Origin: Fibrobacter sp. UWEL
Lineage (GTDB): Bacteria > Fibrobacterota > Fibrobacteria > Fibrobacterales > Fibrobacteraceae
DNA length: 64,000 nt
Direction of reading: 5' to 3'
Assembly: GCF_900142535.1 (NCBI RefSeq)
Contig: NZ_FRBE01000002.1
Span: 124,001-188,000, forward strand
Shown here: positions 42,601-51,900 of the stretch, piece by piece
How the letters are laid out: every line of letters starts with the position of its first letter
How positions within the stretch are numbered: the first letter of the stretch is position 1
Notes under the pieces: model-generated
What the model was told of the DNA's origin: nothing
The model's database searches: none
What the model saw: the letters and a program-made list of their open reading frames with translations, nothing else
Program-made: the position numbers and the translations under genes

Positions 42601-44139
42601 ATGAAGAGCAAGATTCTTACCGCTGCAATTTTTGCCATCTGCGGCGCAATTTCTACCCCGTTTGCCGTAATGGACATTCCCAATACCCAGCCCAAGGTAG
42701 ACGCAAGTTTTTGGAACCAGGTGCTGGACAAGACCTGGAGTGGACTGAAGAAGCGCAATATTGAACCTTACGAAAACGGTGTAGGTGCAGGTCTCATCCA
42801 TCGTCCCAAAAGCGAATATCCTGGCGACGCCGTCAGCGAAGCGGTAGGATACGGCATGCTGGTGGCGCTTTACGCCAATGACCAGGAAACCTTCAACAAG
42901 ATTTGGGAAGCCGCCAATAAGAATATGTGGAACGGCAGTTACTACGATTGGCAGCTGAAACTTTCCGGCAGCAAGAGTGAAGGTGCAGCCACCGACGCCG
43001 AAGAAGACATCATCATGTCCCTGGTTTTTGCCGACAAGTTGGTTCAAGCAGGCAAGTGGCAGGACTTCACCACCTCCGATGGCCGCAAGTACCTGGATCA
43101 CGCCAAGAAGATGATGGGCAAGATGTGGGAAACCAGCCAGATTACTTCTCAGGGAACACTAGCTCCTGGGGCCGGCTGGGGTGGAGAAAACTTCGTGAAC
43201 GTAGGCTATTTCTCCCCCGCCTGGTACAAGATTTTTGCAAAATACGATAGCAACCACGACTGGAACAAGGTGGTGGACCGCAGTTACGAAATCATCGGCA
43301 ACAGCCCCGGATACGCACTGGGCATGGTACCCGACTGGATGAAGCCGGACGGAAGTCCCTCCGGTTCACTGGGCTACAACGCCTACTTTAATGCCAAGGC
43401 TTTCTTCAAGGACGCCATCCGCATCCTGTGGCGTGTGGCCATTGACGCCATCTGGTTTGACGAGCCCCGCGCCAAGAGTTTCCTCCAGAATTCCATGAAG
43501 TTCATCAACTCCATCGGTGGTGCGGAAGCAGCCAACTTCTTCCAGATGGACGGACAGTTGCTCCCTGCAGAAGACGTATGGGAAGACATGCTTGCCGGCA
43601 CTATTACCCGTCACCGTCGAGAACACAGCCCTCTGACCATTGGCATGTGGGCAACCGCCGCCATGGCCGTCGGTACGGATGACGACAAGAAGGCCTTCAG
43701 TATGGAAATGGCAAAGTTCTACGACAAGGACGCCGATTACTTCGGTCTAGCAGTAGACCCTAGTGGCGCCGAAGAAGACACCCTCCACAACGAAATGTAC
43801 TTCGAACAATTCCTGGGCTGGTTCGGCACTTCTCTCATGACGGGCGTATTCAGCAACATCATCGACGACATCGACAATCCCAAACAGAACGCCCCGGGAT
43901 TAACCACAGAAGTCTCCACCCCCAAGGAAGAAACCCCCGAGGAAAATCCCAACGACAATCCAGACAAGGAACCTGGTAAGGAACAAGACGCCATCGGCAA
44001 CTCCATGGCAACGCCTGTTGCAGAAAGTTCCATCCGCGTCCAACGCAAGAATGGACAAATCCAGATTTTCCGCAAGGATTCCGAAAATCACTGGACCGTG
44101 TACGGATTGAACGGTAAGAGACTCTTTAAGGTTCAATAA
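42601..44139 (+). CDS. Glycoside hydrolase family 8, secreted
   Basis: 512 aa with a signal peptide (cleavage near PFA, residue 22). The (alpha/alpha)6 GH8 core spans about 30-420. GDAVSEAVGYGMLVAL (about 76-91) holds the acid Glu, and GAATDAEEDIIMSLVFA (about 128-144) the Asp region typical of GH8. The family cuts beta-1,4-glucan, xylan or chitosan with inversion; cellulose or xylan is likely here, but exo- or endo-action is not decidable. An acidic Pro/Glu linker (about 425-465) leads to a short C-terminal sorting-like segment (FRKDSENHWTVYGLNGKRLF). Expected on the surface or outside the cell. Confidence 0.88.
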   Translation: MKSKILTAAIFAICGAISTPFAVMDIPNTQPKVDASFWNQVLDKTWSGLKKRNIEPYENGVGAGLIHRPKSEYPGDAVSEAVGYGMLVALYANDQETFNKIWEAANKNMWNGSYYDWQLKLSGSKSEGAATDAEEDIIMSLVFADKLVQAGKWQDFTTSDGRKYLDHAKKMMGKMWETSQITSQGTLAPGAGWGGENFVNVGYFSPAWYKIFAKYDSNHDWNKVVDRSYEIIGNSPGYALGMVPDWMKPDGSPSGSLGYNAYFNAKAFFKDAIRILWRVAIDAIWFDEPRAKSFLQNSMKFINSIGGAEAANFFQMDGQLLPAEDVWEDMLAGTITRHRREHSPLTIGMWATAAMAVGTDDDKKAFSMEMAKFYDKDADYFGLAVDPSGAEEDTLHNEMYFEQFLGWFGTSLMTGVFSNIIDDIDNPKQNAPGLTTEVSTPKEETPEENPNDNPDKEPGKEQDAIGNSMATPVAESSIRVQRKNGQIQIFRKDSENHWTVYGLNGKRLFKVQ

Positions 44140-44160
44140 AATTTTTCTAAATTTGGCGCC

Positions 44161-45759
44161 ATGCTCAATGTTTCTAATGTAAGTCTTCAGTATGGCAGCC
44201 GCGTCCTTTTCAAGGAAGTGAACCTTTCCTTCAAGCCCGGTAACTGCTATGGCGTTATCGGCGCAAACGGCGCAGGCAAATCCACCTTCCTCAAGATCCT
44301 TTCCGGCGATCTTGAACCCAACACTGGTGAAGTCACCAAGAACCCTGGCGAACGTATCGCAGTCCTTAAGCAGGACCACTTCGCCTACGAACAGAACACC
44401 GTTCTCGAAACCGTCATGATGGGTTTCCCGGAACTGTACGAACTGGGCAAGAAGCGTGAAGAACTTTACGCTCTTCCCGAGATGACCGACGAACAGGGCG
44501 AAGAAGCCATCAAGGTGGAAGAACGCTTTGGTGAAATCGGCGGTTACGAAGCCGACTCTAGCGCCGCAGTGCTCCTGAAGGGCCTCGGCATTCCTGAAGA
44601 ATTCCACTACAGCCTCATGGCAGACCTGGACGGTAACCAGAAGATTCGCGTGCTTTTGGCACAGGCCCTCTTCGGCAACCCCGACATTCTGCTTCTTGAC
44701 GAACCTACCAACCACTTGGACCTGGATACCGTCGCCTGGCTGGAAGACTATCTGGAACGTTTCGAAAACGTGGTGATCGTGGTGAGCCATGACCGTCACT
44801 TCCTGAACACCGTCTGTACCCACACTTGCGATATTGACTACGGCAAGATCAACATCTACGGTGGTAACTACGAATTCTGGTATGCAGCTAGCCAGCTGGC
44901 CCAGAAGCAGCGTAAGGACCAGAACCGCCGCGCCGAAGAAAAGATCGAAGAATTGAAGGCCTTTATCCGCCGCTTCGCATCCAACGCAGCAAAGGCAAAG
45001 CAGGCCACCTCCCGTAAGAAGCTCCTGGACAAGATGTCCGTGGAAGAAATGCCCGCCTCCAGCCGTAAGTTCCCCTGGGTCAACTTCAAGATGGATCGCG
45101 AACCGGGCAAGATCGTGCTGGAAGTGAACAACGCTACCATCGATGGCGGCGACGGCATTATCTGCAAGGGTCTGAACTTCAAGCTGAACGCAGGCGACAA
45201 GGTTGCTCTCGTTGGCGAATACGGCACTCTCAAGACCGCATTCTTCCAGCTGATCGCTGGTGAAACCCCGGCACCGGAAGGTGTCATCAAGTGGGGCAAC
45301 ACCATCACTCAGAACTACTTCCCCAAGAACAACGACGCCTACTTCCAGAGCGAACTCTCCCTGGTTGACTGGCTCCGTCAGTACAGCAAGGAACAGGACG
45401 AAACCTTCATCCGCGGCTTCCTGGGCCGTATGCTCTTCACCGGCGAAGAAGCCCTGAAGTGCTGTAACGTCCTTTCCGGTGGTGAAAAGGTCCGCTGCAT
45501 GCTCTCCAAGATGATGCTTTCCAACGCAAACTGCTTGCTGCTGGACGAACCGACCGCTCACCTTGACTTGGAAGCAATTACCGCCCTGAACAACGGCCTC
45601 ACCGCTTTCCAGGGACCCATCATCTTCTGTACCCAGGACCATGAATTTGCACAGACCGTTGCAAACCGCGTTCTGGAACTGACACCGGATGGTGTTCTCG
45701 ACCGTTCCATCACCTTCGATGAATGGTATGCGTCGAAGCCGAAGAACAAGAAGAAGTAA
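44161..45759 (+). CDS. ABC-F protein, YbiT-like, with degenerate second ATPase site
   Basis: 532 aa, two ABC domains and no membrane part, with the YbiT-type linker (ASRKKLLDKMSVEEMPASSR). ABC-F proteins act on the ribosome. NBD1 has an intact Walker A (GANGAGKSTFL), Walker B (LLLDEPTNHLDL) and H-loop (SHDRHF), and its signature LSGGQ is replaced by LDGNQ as in YbiT-type proteins. NBD2 has a signature LSGGEK and Walker B LLLDEPTAHLDL, but Walker A reads GEYGTLKTAF (no Gly before Lys) and the H-loop reads TQDHEF (no His). TAAATT at 44148-44153 lies 7 nt before ATG. Confidence 0.9.
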   Translation: MLNVSNVSLQYGSRVLFKEVNLSFKPGNCYGVIGANGAGKSTFLKILSGDLEPNTGEVTKNPGERIAVLKQDHFAYEQNTVLETVMMGFPELYELGKKREELYALPEMTDEQGEEAIKVEERFGEIGGYEADSSAAVLLKGLGIPEEFHYSLMADLDGNQKIRVLLAQALFGNPDILLLDEPTNHLDLDTVAWLEDYLERFENVVIVVSHDRHFLNTVCTHTCDIDYGKINIYGGNYEFWYAASQLAQKQRKDQNRRAEEKIEELKAFIRRFASNAAKAKQATSRKKLLDKMSVEEMPASSRKFPWVNFKMDREPGKIVLEVNNATIDGGDGIICKGLNFKLNAGDKVALVGEYGTLKTAFFQLIAGETPAPEGVIKWGNTITQNYFPKNNDAYFQSELSLVDWLRQYSKEQDETFIRGFLGRMLFTGEEALKCCNVLSGGEKVRCMLSKMMLSNANCLLLDEPTAHLDLEAITALNNGLTAFQGPIIFCTQDHEFAQTVANRVLELTPDGVLDRSITFDEWYASKPKNKKK

Positions 45760-45803
45760 TACTCGCTTTTTCTTTTGAGTCCGCGGAAATAATACCGCAA
45801 GTA

Positions 45804-45844
45804 ATTAAAAAATCCAGCAGGTTAAACCCGCTGGATTTTTTAAT
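45804..45844. terminator. Bidirectional terminator between ABC-F and GH74 genes
   Basis: ATTAAAAAATCCAGC ... GCTGGATTTTTTAAT, a stem of about 17 bp with loop TTAAA. It serves both convergent genes. Confidence 0.9.
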
Positions 45845-45846
45845 CC

Positions 45847-45880
45847 CTAGATTCTTCAGCCTAACGGCTTCAGAATGACG
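45847..45880. repeat. Dispersed palindromic element
   Basis: CTAGATTCTTCAGCC ... GGCTTCAGAATGACG, of the CTAGATYCTTC/TGAC family. It is placed between the terminator and the GH74 stop. Confidence 0.7.
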
Positions 45881-45885
45881 TCTTG

Positions 45886-48708
45886 CTATCGAGCGATCAT
45901 CACGCGGTTGCTGAACAGCACCTGCTTACCGCTTTCTACACGCACGTAGTAACTGCCCTTGGCGCGGATCAGTTCCTTCAAGGGAACGCTTACAGAGCCG
46001 TTGTATTCACGAGCCAGCAGCAGCTTACCCTCCATGTCGAACACAGAAACTCGGGCGCCTGCATTCTTCAGAGTCAGCTCCAGGTTGCCGTGGGCATATA
46101 CAGCCTTGGCGCCGGAAACCGCGGGAGTTTTCTTTTCCACAGTCAGGGTGCCGTTGGAAGTAGAGCTAGCCATTTCCCAGTTATCGGGAACACGCACTGC
46201 AATACCGCGACCCGCCGTACTCATGTACACGACGCCGTAGGTATTCATGTCACCCATCACGAATTCGCCATTAGCAAGACCGCCATATTCATGGCCGTCA
46301 TCGTTCACGCGGGTCCATGTGGCACCCTTATCGTCGCTGCCAAACACGCCGGTCACGCCATCAATAGTGGCATACACGTAAATCGCAGGATATCCGCCCT
46401 TGGTCTTGGACGCGCCAAAACCAACGGCTTCACAGTAACCTACGCCGGCCACCGCAGTCCAGGTCTTGCCCCCGTCGGTAGAGTGCTGCAGGCTTCCGCT
46501 AACGCCAGCACCGGTGGAAGGATCCTGCACAGCAATGGGTAACCACAAGTCACCTTCAAAGCCCGGAATGGCACGGAACTTCTTGAAGGCACTTACACCA
46601 GGAGCACTCACAGCGGCAAAGCTTACACCCTTGTCCGTACTCTTGTAGAACTTGCCTTCCGTCTTGTTGAAGGCGTAGAATACATCTGCATTCTCGGGAT
46701 CGCCCACCACGAAGGAGCCATTGTCAATGCCAGTGACTTCATCGTAGGCTGCATTGCTATAGCGATAAATCTTAGTACTACCTTCCATAGGCACAAACAG
46801 AGCGACAGCACCATCGGTAGAAATAGCGGCAGTACCGTTAGCAATCTTTTCATCAAGCTTGCAGTAGGTGCCAACAGTCCAAGTCTTGCCGGAATCGCTG
46901 GAGAACTGCAATGGTTCAATAGGAACGTCACTATACTTGCCCTCGTACTTACGAGCGTTAGCAACCTTTACCAGCTTACCAGACTTGTGGGCATATGCCA
47001 GGCCCTGGGTCGTTCCCAACGGGACTGCCGTACCACTTACATTGGTCATATGGCGGTACTGGGGGAACTTGGTCACATCCTCATGGCGGAAACCGTCATA
47101 GTCACCAATGATGGAAATCATGGGGCCGCCAGGAATGCTCACCACTTCGAAGGGAACCGTTTCTTCCACGCCATGAGCACTAAAATGCCACACCTGGTTC
47201 ATAGTAATCTGGTCTTCTTCCCAGGAGTTTTCCGCCTTCTGGATAGTATAATCGGACAGGTTGTCCGTACGGAAAAGACCATTACCAGAAGTGACAAAAA
47301 CGCGGTCATGGTCAAAAGGATCCATGGCAACGCTACCGGCCCAATGAATGGAACCGTCGTGCATCCAGCCAATGCCATTGGCATCCATCTGCTGGGTAGT
47401 GGGATAAACACCGCCTTCCATCCAGTAATATCGGAAAGAAGCCACCCAAGTTTCGCCACCGTCTGTAGTGTGGAAAATGTTGGAGCCCCAACGGTCACTC
47501 CACACATCCTTATCGCCATCCTTCTTGTACCAGAACTGAGGGCCATTGTAGCCTTCCGTGGTCACCACCATTTCCTGGTCATCGTTAGGATTGATGGTAA
47601 TGCCACCGTAAGGTGCGATATATTCGTACTCGGCCGTGTTAGAGTAGTCCGTCATATCGTACTTGGCCTCCCCTTCCCCATCCAGATAATCTGCAGGAGA
47701 AACATCGGTCCAGGTACCGGTGGTCAAGTCGCACTTCAATACGGAGCCACGACCAAAGCCGTCCCAGATGGGGCCCCAGCCTTCGTCCCAACCCATAGAA
47801 TGAGGGCCAGCACCATCAGCAAAAGTCACCACCATGGATTTTCCATCCTTGGTAATTACCGCACGCTGAGGCATCAGGCGAACAACACCCCCGCCCTTCG
47901 TGGTACGTAGGCTATCAGGAATGGGCAAAGCCTTCCAGGTAGTGCCCCCATCTTCGGACTTAAATACGTTTTCAAAAGTCTTCCCGGCAGTAGTTCCTTC
48001 ACGAAGGAAGCCGGCGTAAATATTCTTGGAACTACCGGGAGCATACTGCACAAAGCTAAAACCGGAACCGTTCCATGTGGTATCAGAGCCGGCAGCCTTC
48101 GTCCAGGCCTCCACATGAGTCCAGCTAGATCCGTTATCCTCGGATTTCCACAGGCCCCTATTCTTGGAACCATAGAACATAATCTTGGAATCATTGGGAT
48201 CGATTGCAAGAGCTTCGCCGTTACCGCGGCCCATGCCATTACCATGGGCTCCGAAACGTTCCACCTTGGCACCCTTGGTACCGTCAGTGTCCAAAGTGTA
48301 AAGCACTTCCCAGGAATTACCATGGTCCTTACTGCGGAGGAACGCGCTTCGGCCGCTATTCCAGTAGGAGGTACCCGTCATCATGTACACCACGCCTTCT
48401 TCCTGAGGGTCAACCGCAATAGCTTCCACGCCAAGGAGACCTCGTTCCGTAATGTCCACCCAGTCCATGAGGGAGACCCAGCGGGAAGTAGATTCATCCC
48501 AGCGATAGGCGCCACCCACATCCGTACGGGCATAAAAAAGTCCCTTTTCCAGAGGAGAGGCAATGACAGCACTTACAAAGCCGCCACCGCCCATACTGAC
48601 TGCACTCCAGCTATATCCAGTAGAGGCAGATTCAGCAGCGCAAGCTAAACCAGCAAAAGCAGAAAGGCCAAAGGCCAATCCAGAAACCAAAAACATCCCT
48701 TTAATCAT
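45886..48708 (-). CDS. Glycoside hydrolase family 74 (xyloglucanase-like), secreted
   Basis: 940 aa with a signal peptide (cleavage after CAA, residue about 25). Two seven-bladed propellers are shown by at least seven Asp-box-like motifs (SKDHGNSWE, SEDNGSSWT, SEDGGTTWK, TTDGGETWV, SSDSGKTWT, STDGGKTWT, SDDKGATWT). YARTDVGGAYRWD (about 58-70) contains the family's first catalytic Asp, and LLGVEAIAVDP and GRGNGEALAIDPND are GH74 blocks. It should cut xyloglucan of plant cell walls. The C-terminal 80 residues (VSVFDMEGKLLL ... GSYYVRVESGKQVLFSNRVMI) look like a sorting/cargo domain. CGAGGA precedes ATG. Confidence 0.9.
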   Translation of the reverse strand: MIKGMFLVSGLAFGLSAFAGLACAAESASTGYSWSAVSMGGGGFVSAVIASPLEKGLFYARTDVGGAYRWDESTSRWVSLMDWVDITERGLLGVEAIAVDPQEEGVVYMMTGTSYWNSGRSAFLRSKDHGNSWEVLYTLDTDGTKGAKVERFGAHGNGMGRGNGEALAIDPNDSKIMFYGSKNRGLWKSEDNGSSWTHVEAWTKAAGSDTTWNGSGFSFVQYAPGSSKNIYAGFLREGTTAGKTFENVFKSEDGGTTWKALPIPDSLRTTKGGGVVRLMPQRAVITKDGKSMVVTFADGAGPHSMGWDEGWGPIWDGFGRGSVLKCDLTTGTWTDVSPADYLDGEGEAKYDMTDYSNTAEYEYIAPYGGITINPNDDQEMVVTTEGYNGPQFWYKKDGDKDVWSDRWGSNIFHTTDGGETWVASFRYYWMEGGVYPTTQQMDANGIGWMHDGSIHWAGSVAMDPFDHDRVFVTSGNGLFRTDNLSDYTIQKAENSWEEDQITMNQVWHFSAHGVEETVPFEVVSIPGGPMISIIGDYDGFRHEDVTKFPQYRHMTNVSGTAVPLGTTQGLAYAHKSGKLVKVANARKYEGKYSDVPIEPLQFSSDSGKTWTVGTYCKLDEKIANGTAAISTDGAVALFVPMEGSTKIYRYSNAAYDEVTGIDNGSFVVGDPENADVFYAFNKTEGKFYKSTDKGVSFAAVSAPGVSAFKKFRAIPGFEGDLWLPIAVQDPSTGAGVSGSLQHSTDGGKTWTAVAGVGYCEAVGFGASKTKGGYPAIYVYATIDGVTGVFGSDDKGATWTRVNDDGHEYGGLANGEFVMGDMNTYGVVYMSTAGRGIAVRVPDNWEMASSTSNGTLTVEKKTPAVSGAKAVYAHGNLELTLKNAGARVSVFDMEGKLLLAREYNGSVSVPLKELIRAKGSYYVRVESGKQVLFSNRVMIAR

Positions 48709-48884
48709 AATTATCCTCGGGTTTTACCCATGGGTCGAAAATCCAATACACCATTTTTCGACAAATCCAGAATAAAACTATACAACAATCACAAAAAACG
48801 AACCGTGTTCCCAAATCCGATTCCATTAACCCTTGAGAACTTTACAACAAAAGTTTCCATTTTGAAACAAAAAGTTCCCAAATA

Positions 48885-48920
48885 CAAGAAGACCCCGCGA
48901 CTAATCGCAGGGTCTTCTTG
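48885..48920. terminator. Hairpin after the giant repeat gene
   Basis: CAAGAAGACCCCGCGA with TCGCAGGGTCTTCTTG, loop CTAA, one mismatch. No clean T run, but the stem is very strong. Confidence 0.75.
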
Positions 48921-48952
48921 AAATTCAGGGCTAAGCCCTAGGCAATCAAAGA

Positions 48953-51900
48953 TTACTTACGCTTCTTCTTGCCCTTGGGAGCCTTTTCTTCAGCCTTAGG
49001 TTCTTCCTTCTTGGCATCGGCCTTCTTATCAGCCTTCTTGCCACCGCGGAGGTCATTCATCTTGAAGCTGACGTTGACTTCTGCAGTTGCAATGTTGGAG
49101 AATGCGCCGTTAGGATCCTTAGCCTTGTAAGTGAATTCATCCAGACCGGAGAAGCCCTTATTCGGCATATAGGTGAAGGAACCATCCTTTTCGTTCAGGG
49201 TAATCTTACCGTTGCGCGGCTTCTGGACAACTTGAACAGATACGGGCTTTTCGCCATCGGCGTCGGTCACAGCAGACATGAGACCTTCGGAAGCAGGAAC
49301 CTTCAGTTCGTCGCCTTCCTGAGTCATGTAAGTCATGTTGCTTGCAACCGGCAGGTCATTCACCGGCATAACGGTGAAGATTGCGCTCTGGCTAGCCTTA
49401 GCACCTTCCGGGTCGGTTACCGTAAAGGTAATCTTTTCCGGCTTGCCGTTCCAGTTTTCATGAGGCTGTTCCACAGAGACCGTCTTCTTGAACTTGTCGT
49501 ACTTCACAACCAGGAACTTATTGCCAGTGAAGCTCCACTTCAGGTCTTCAAAGCGATGGTCCTTATCACGAGCAATCTGCTGCAGGTTGAAGGTTGCAAT
49601 AACGCCACCCTTATCGTCTTCCTTAATGGTGTAGCCATCTTCACGGAAGGGCTTCATGATCGGAGCTGCATTCACATGCTTGACGACAAACTTGGCAACA
49701 GTCTTATCCATGCCACCAGCAGGATCCTGAGCGGTGAACACCAGGGTTTCTTCGCCAAACCAGTCACCCTTCTTCGGGCGGATATTGGCTTCGCGGTTAC
49801 CGTTGATTTCCACAGCGAGGTTCTTAGCACCGGAGACCTTCCACTTGATTTCAGAAACCTTATGGTCGGGGTCAGATACGTACTGGTCCAGCTTGATGGT
49901 CTTGAAGGGCTTGCCTTCGAAGGTTTCCTGGCCCGGGATTTCCTTAACAACAGGAGGATCGTTCACCGGCTTAACGGTGTACTTCACCTGGATGGAAGCC
50001 TTTTCGCCAGCCGGGTCAAAGACGTTCACAGTCACAACTTCAGAACCGTTCCACAGCTTGTTGGGGATGTCGCAGGTAAGGACGCCCTTATCGCTAATTT
50101 CGAAGTGCAGTTCATGCTTAACGGCAGGTTCACCACCCTTAGCAGCCTTACCCTTCTTACCACCAGCCTTAGCATTCTTGGAAGCCGGAGTTTCGTTGTC
50201 CAGAGTCCAGATCAATTCTTCCAGCTTGTTATCAGGATCGCTGACAACCTTGCTGAAGTCGAAGGGTGCGAAAGTCTTCTTTTCGTCAATAGTGAAGGGC
50301 TGAACCGGCTTCAGAACAGGAGGATCGTTCACCGGAGTCACTTCGAAGGTAGCGGTTGCAGAAGCAGAAGCACCTGCAATGTCCTTAACGGTAAAGGTCA
50401 GGGTTTCCTTGCCGAACCAGTTGGGGTTCGGAGTAAGGATCTGGGCACGATTACCCTTGATGTCAACCTTCAGGGCCTTGTTGCCAGTAACAGTCCAGTG
50501 GAGTTCATTGGGCTTGTTATCCGGGTCTTCAGCAGCCTTGGACAGGTCTACAACCTGGAACTTTTCCTTTTCCTTGATCTTCTGGCCAGCAATATGCTTG
50601 ATGACAGGAGGATCGTTCACCGGAGTCACTTCGAAGACGATCTGGACAGATGCCTTAGCTTCTTCCGGGTCAAATACATCCAGCTTGATCTTTTCGGTAC
50701 CGTTCCAGTACTTGTCCGGAGTGGTCACCACCAGCTGCTTCTTAGCATTGATGGAAGCCTTCAGTGCACGAGGTTCAGAGAGCTGGAACTTCAGCTGTTC
50801 GAACTTGTGGTCAGGATCGGATACATACTGAGTAAGGTCGATGGGTTCGAACTGCTTCTTTTCTTCGATGGACTGGACTGCGATAGGCTTGATCACCGGA
50901 GCATCGTTCACAGATTCCACGAGGAAGTTAACAGTGCGAGAATCCTTAGCACCTTCCGGGTCGGTAACAGTGAAGGTCACGTTACGTTCGCCATTCCAGT
51001 ACTTGTTCGGCAGCTTGACGCGAGCAATGTTCTTGCTGTCAATTTCAACCTGGAATTCATCAACAGGTTCTGCAGCAGGTTCAGCTTCCTTGGCACCCTT
51101 CTTAGCAGCCTTCTTGGCAGGCTTCTTGGCAGGAGCGGCGGCAGCGGAAACCTTGGCAACCTTAACGGTCCAGGTCAGTTCATTATTAGCATGGTCCGGA
51201 TCCTTCACGAACTTGTTCAAGTCGATTTCCTTGAAGGTACCCTTTTCCTTGATCTTCTGGGGAGGAATATCCTTCATCACAGGAGCGTCATTCACAGAAG
51301 TGATTTCGAAGTTCACGATCTGAGAGGTTGCGAGACCTTCCGGGTCCTTCACCATGATGACAATTGCTTCCGGAGCGCACCAGAAGTACGGATCAGGAGC
51401 GCTAACAGTCAGCACGCGGCTCGGAGAAATTTCAGCCTTCAGCTTCTTGTTGCCAGAGACAGACCAGATGAGTTCATTGGGCTTGTTATCCGGGTCCTTG
51501 ACGTATTCGTCAAGCTTAATCTGCTTGAAGGTTTCCTTTTCCTTAATCTTCTGGTCAGGAATCTTCTTTACAAGCACCGGAGCGTCGTTCACGCGGGTCA
51601 CTTCGAAGAGCATCTTCACGTTAGCAGAAGCACCTTCCGGGTCAGTAACGGTGAAGGTGATCATTTCCTTGCCATTCCACTGGTCGTGAGGCACGGAGAC
51701 GATTGCAGTGTTATCCTTACGGAGATCAACCTTCAGCTGCTTGTTGCCAGAAACACTCCACTTCAGCTGAGTAGTCTTGTGATCCGGGTCAGTAGCGAGA
51801 GTGGACAGGTCGATGGTCTTGAAGCGGCCACCTTCAGTAATGGTCTCACCCTTCGGAGCCTTATCGGAAATCTTCGGAGCATCGTTAATGGAACGAACTT

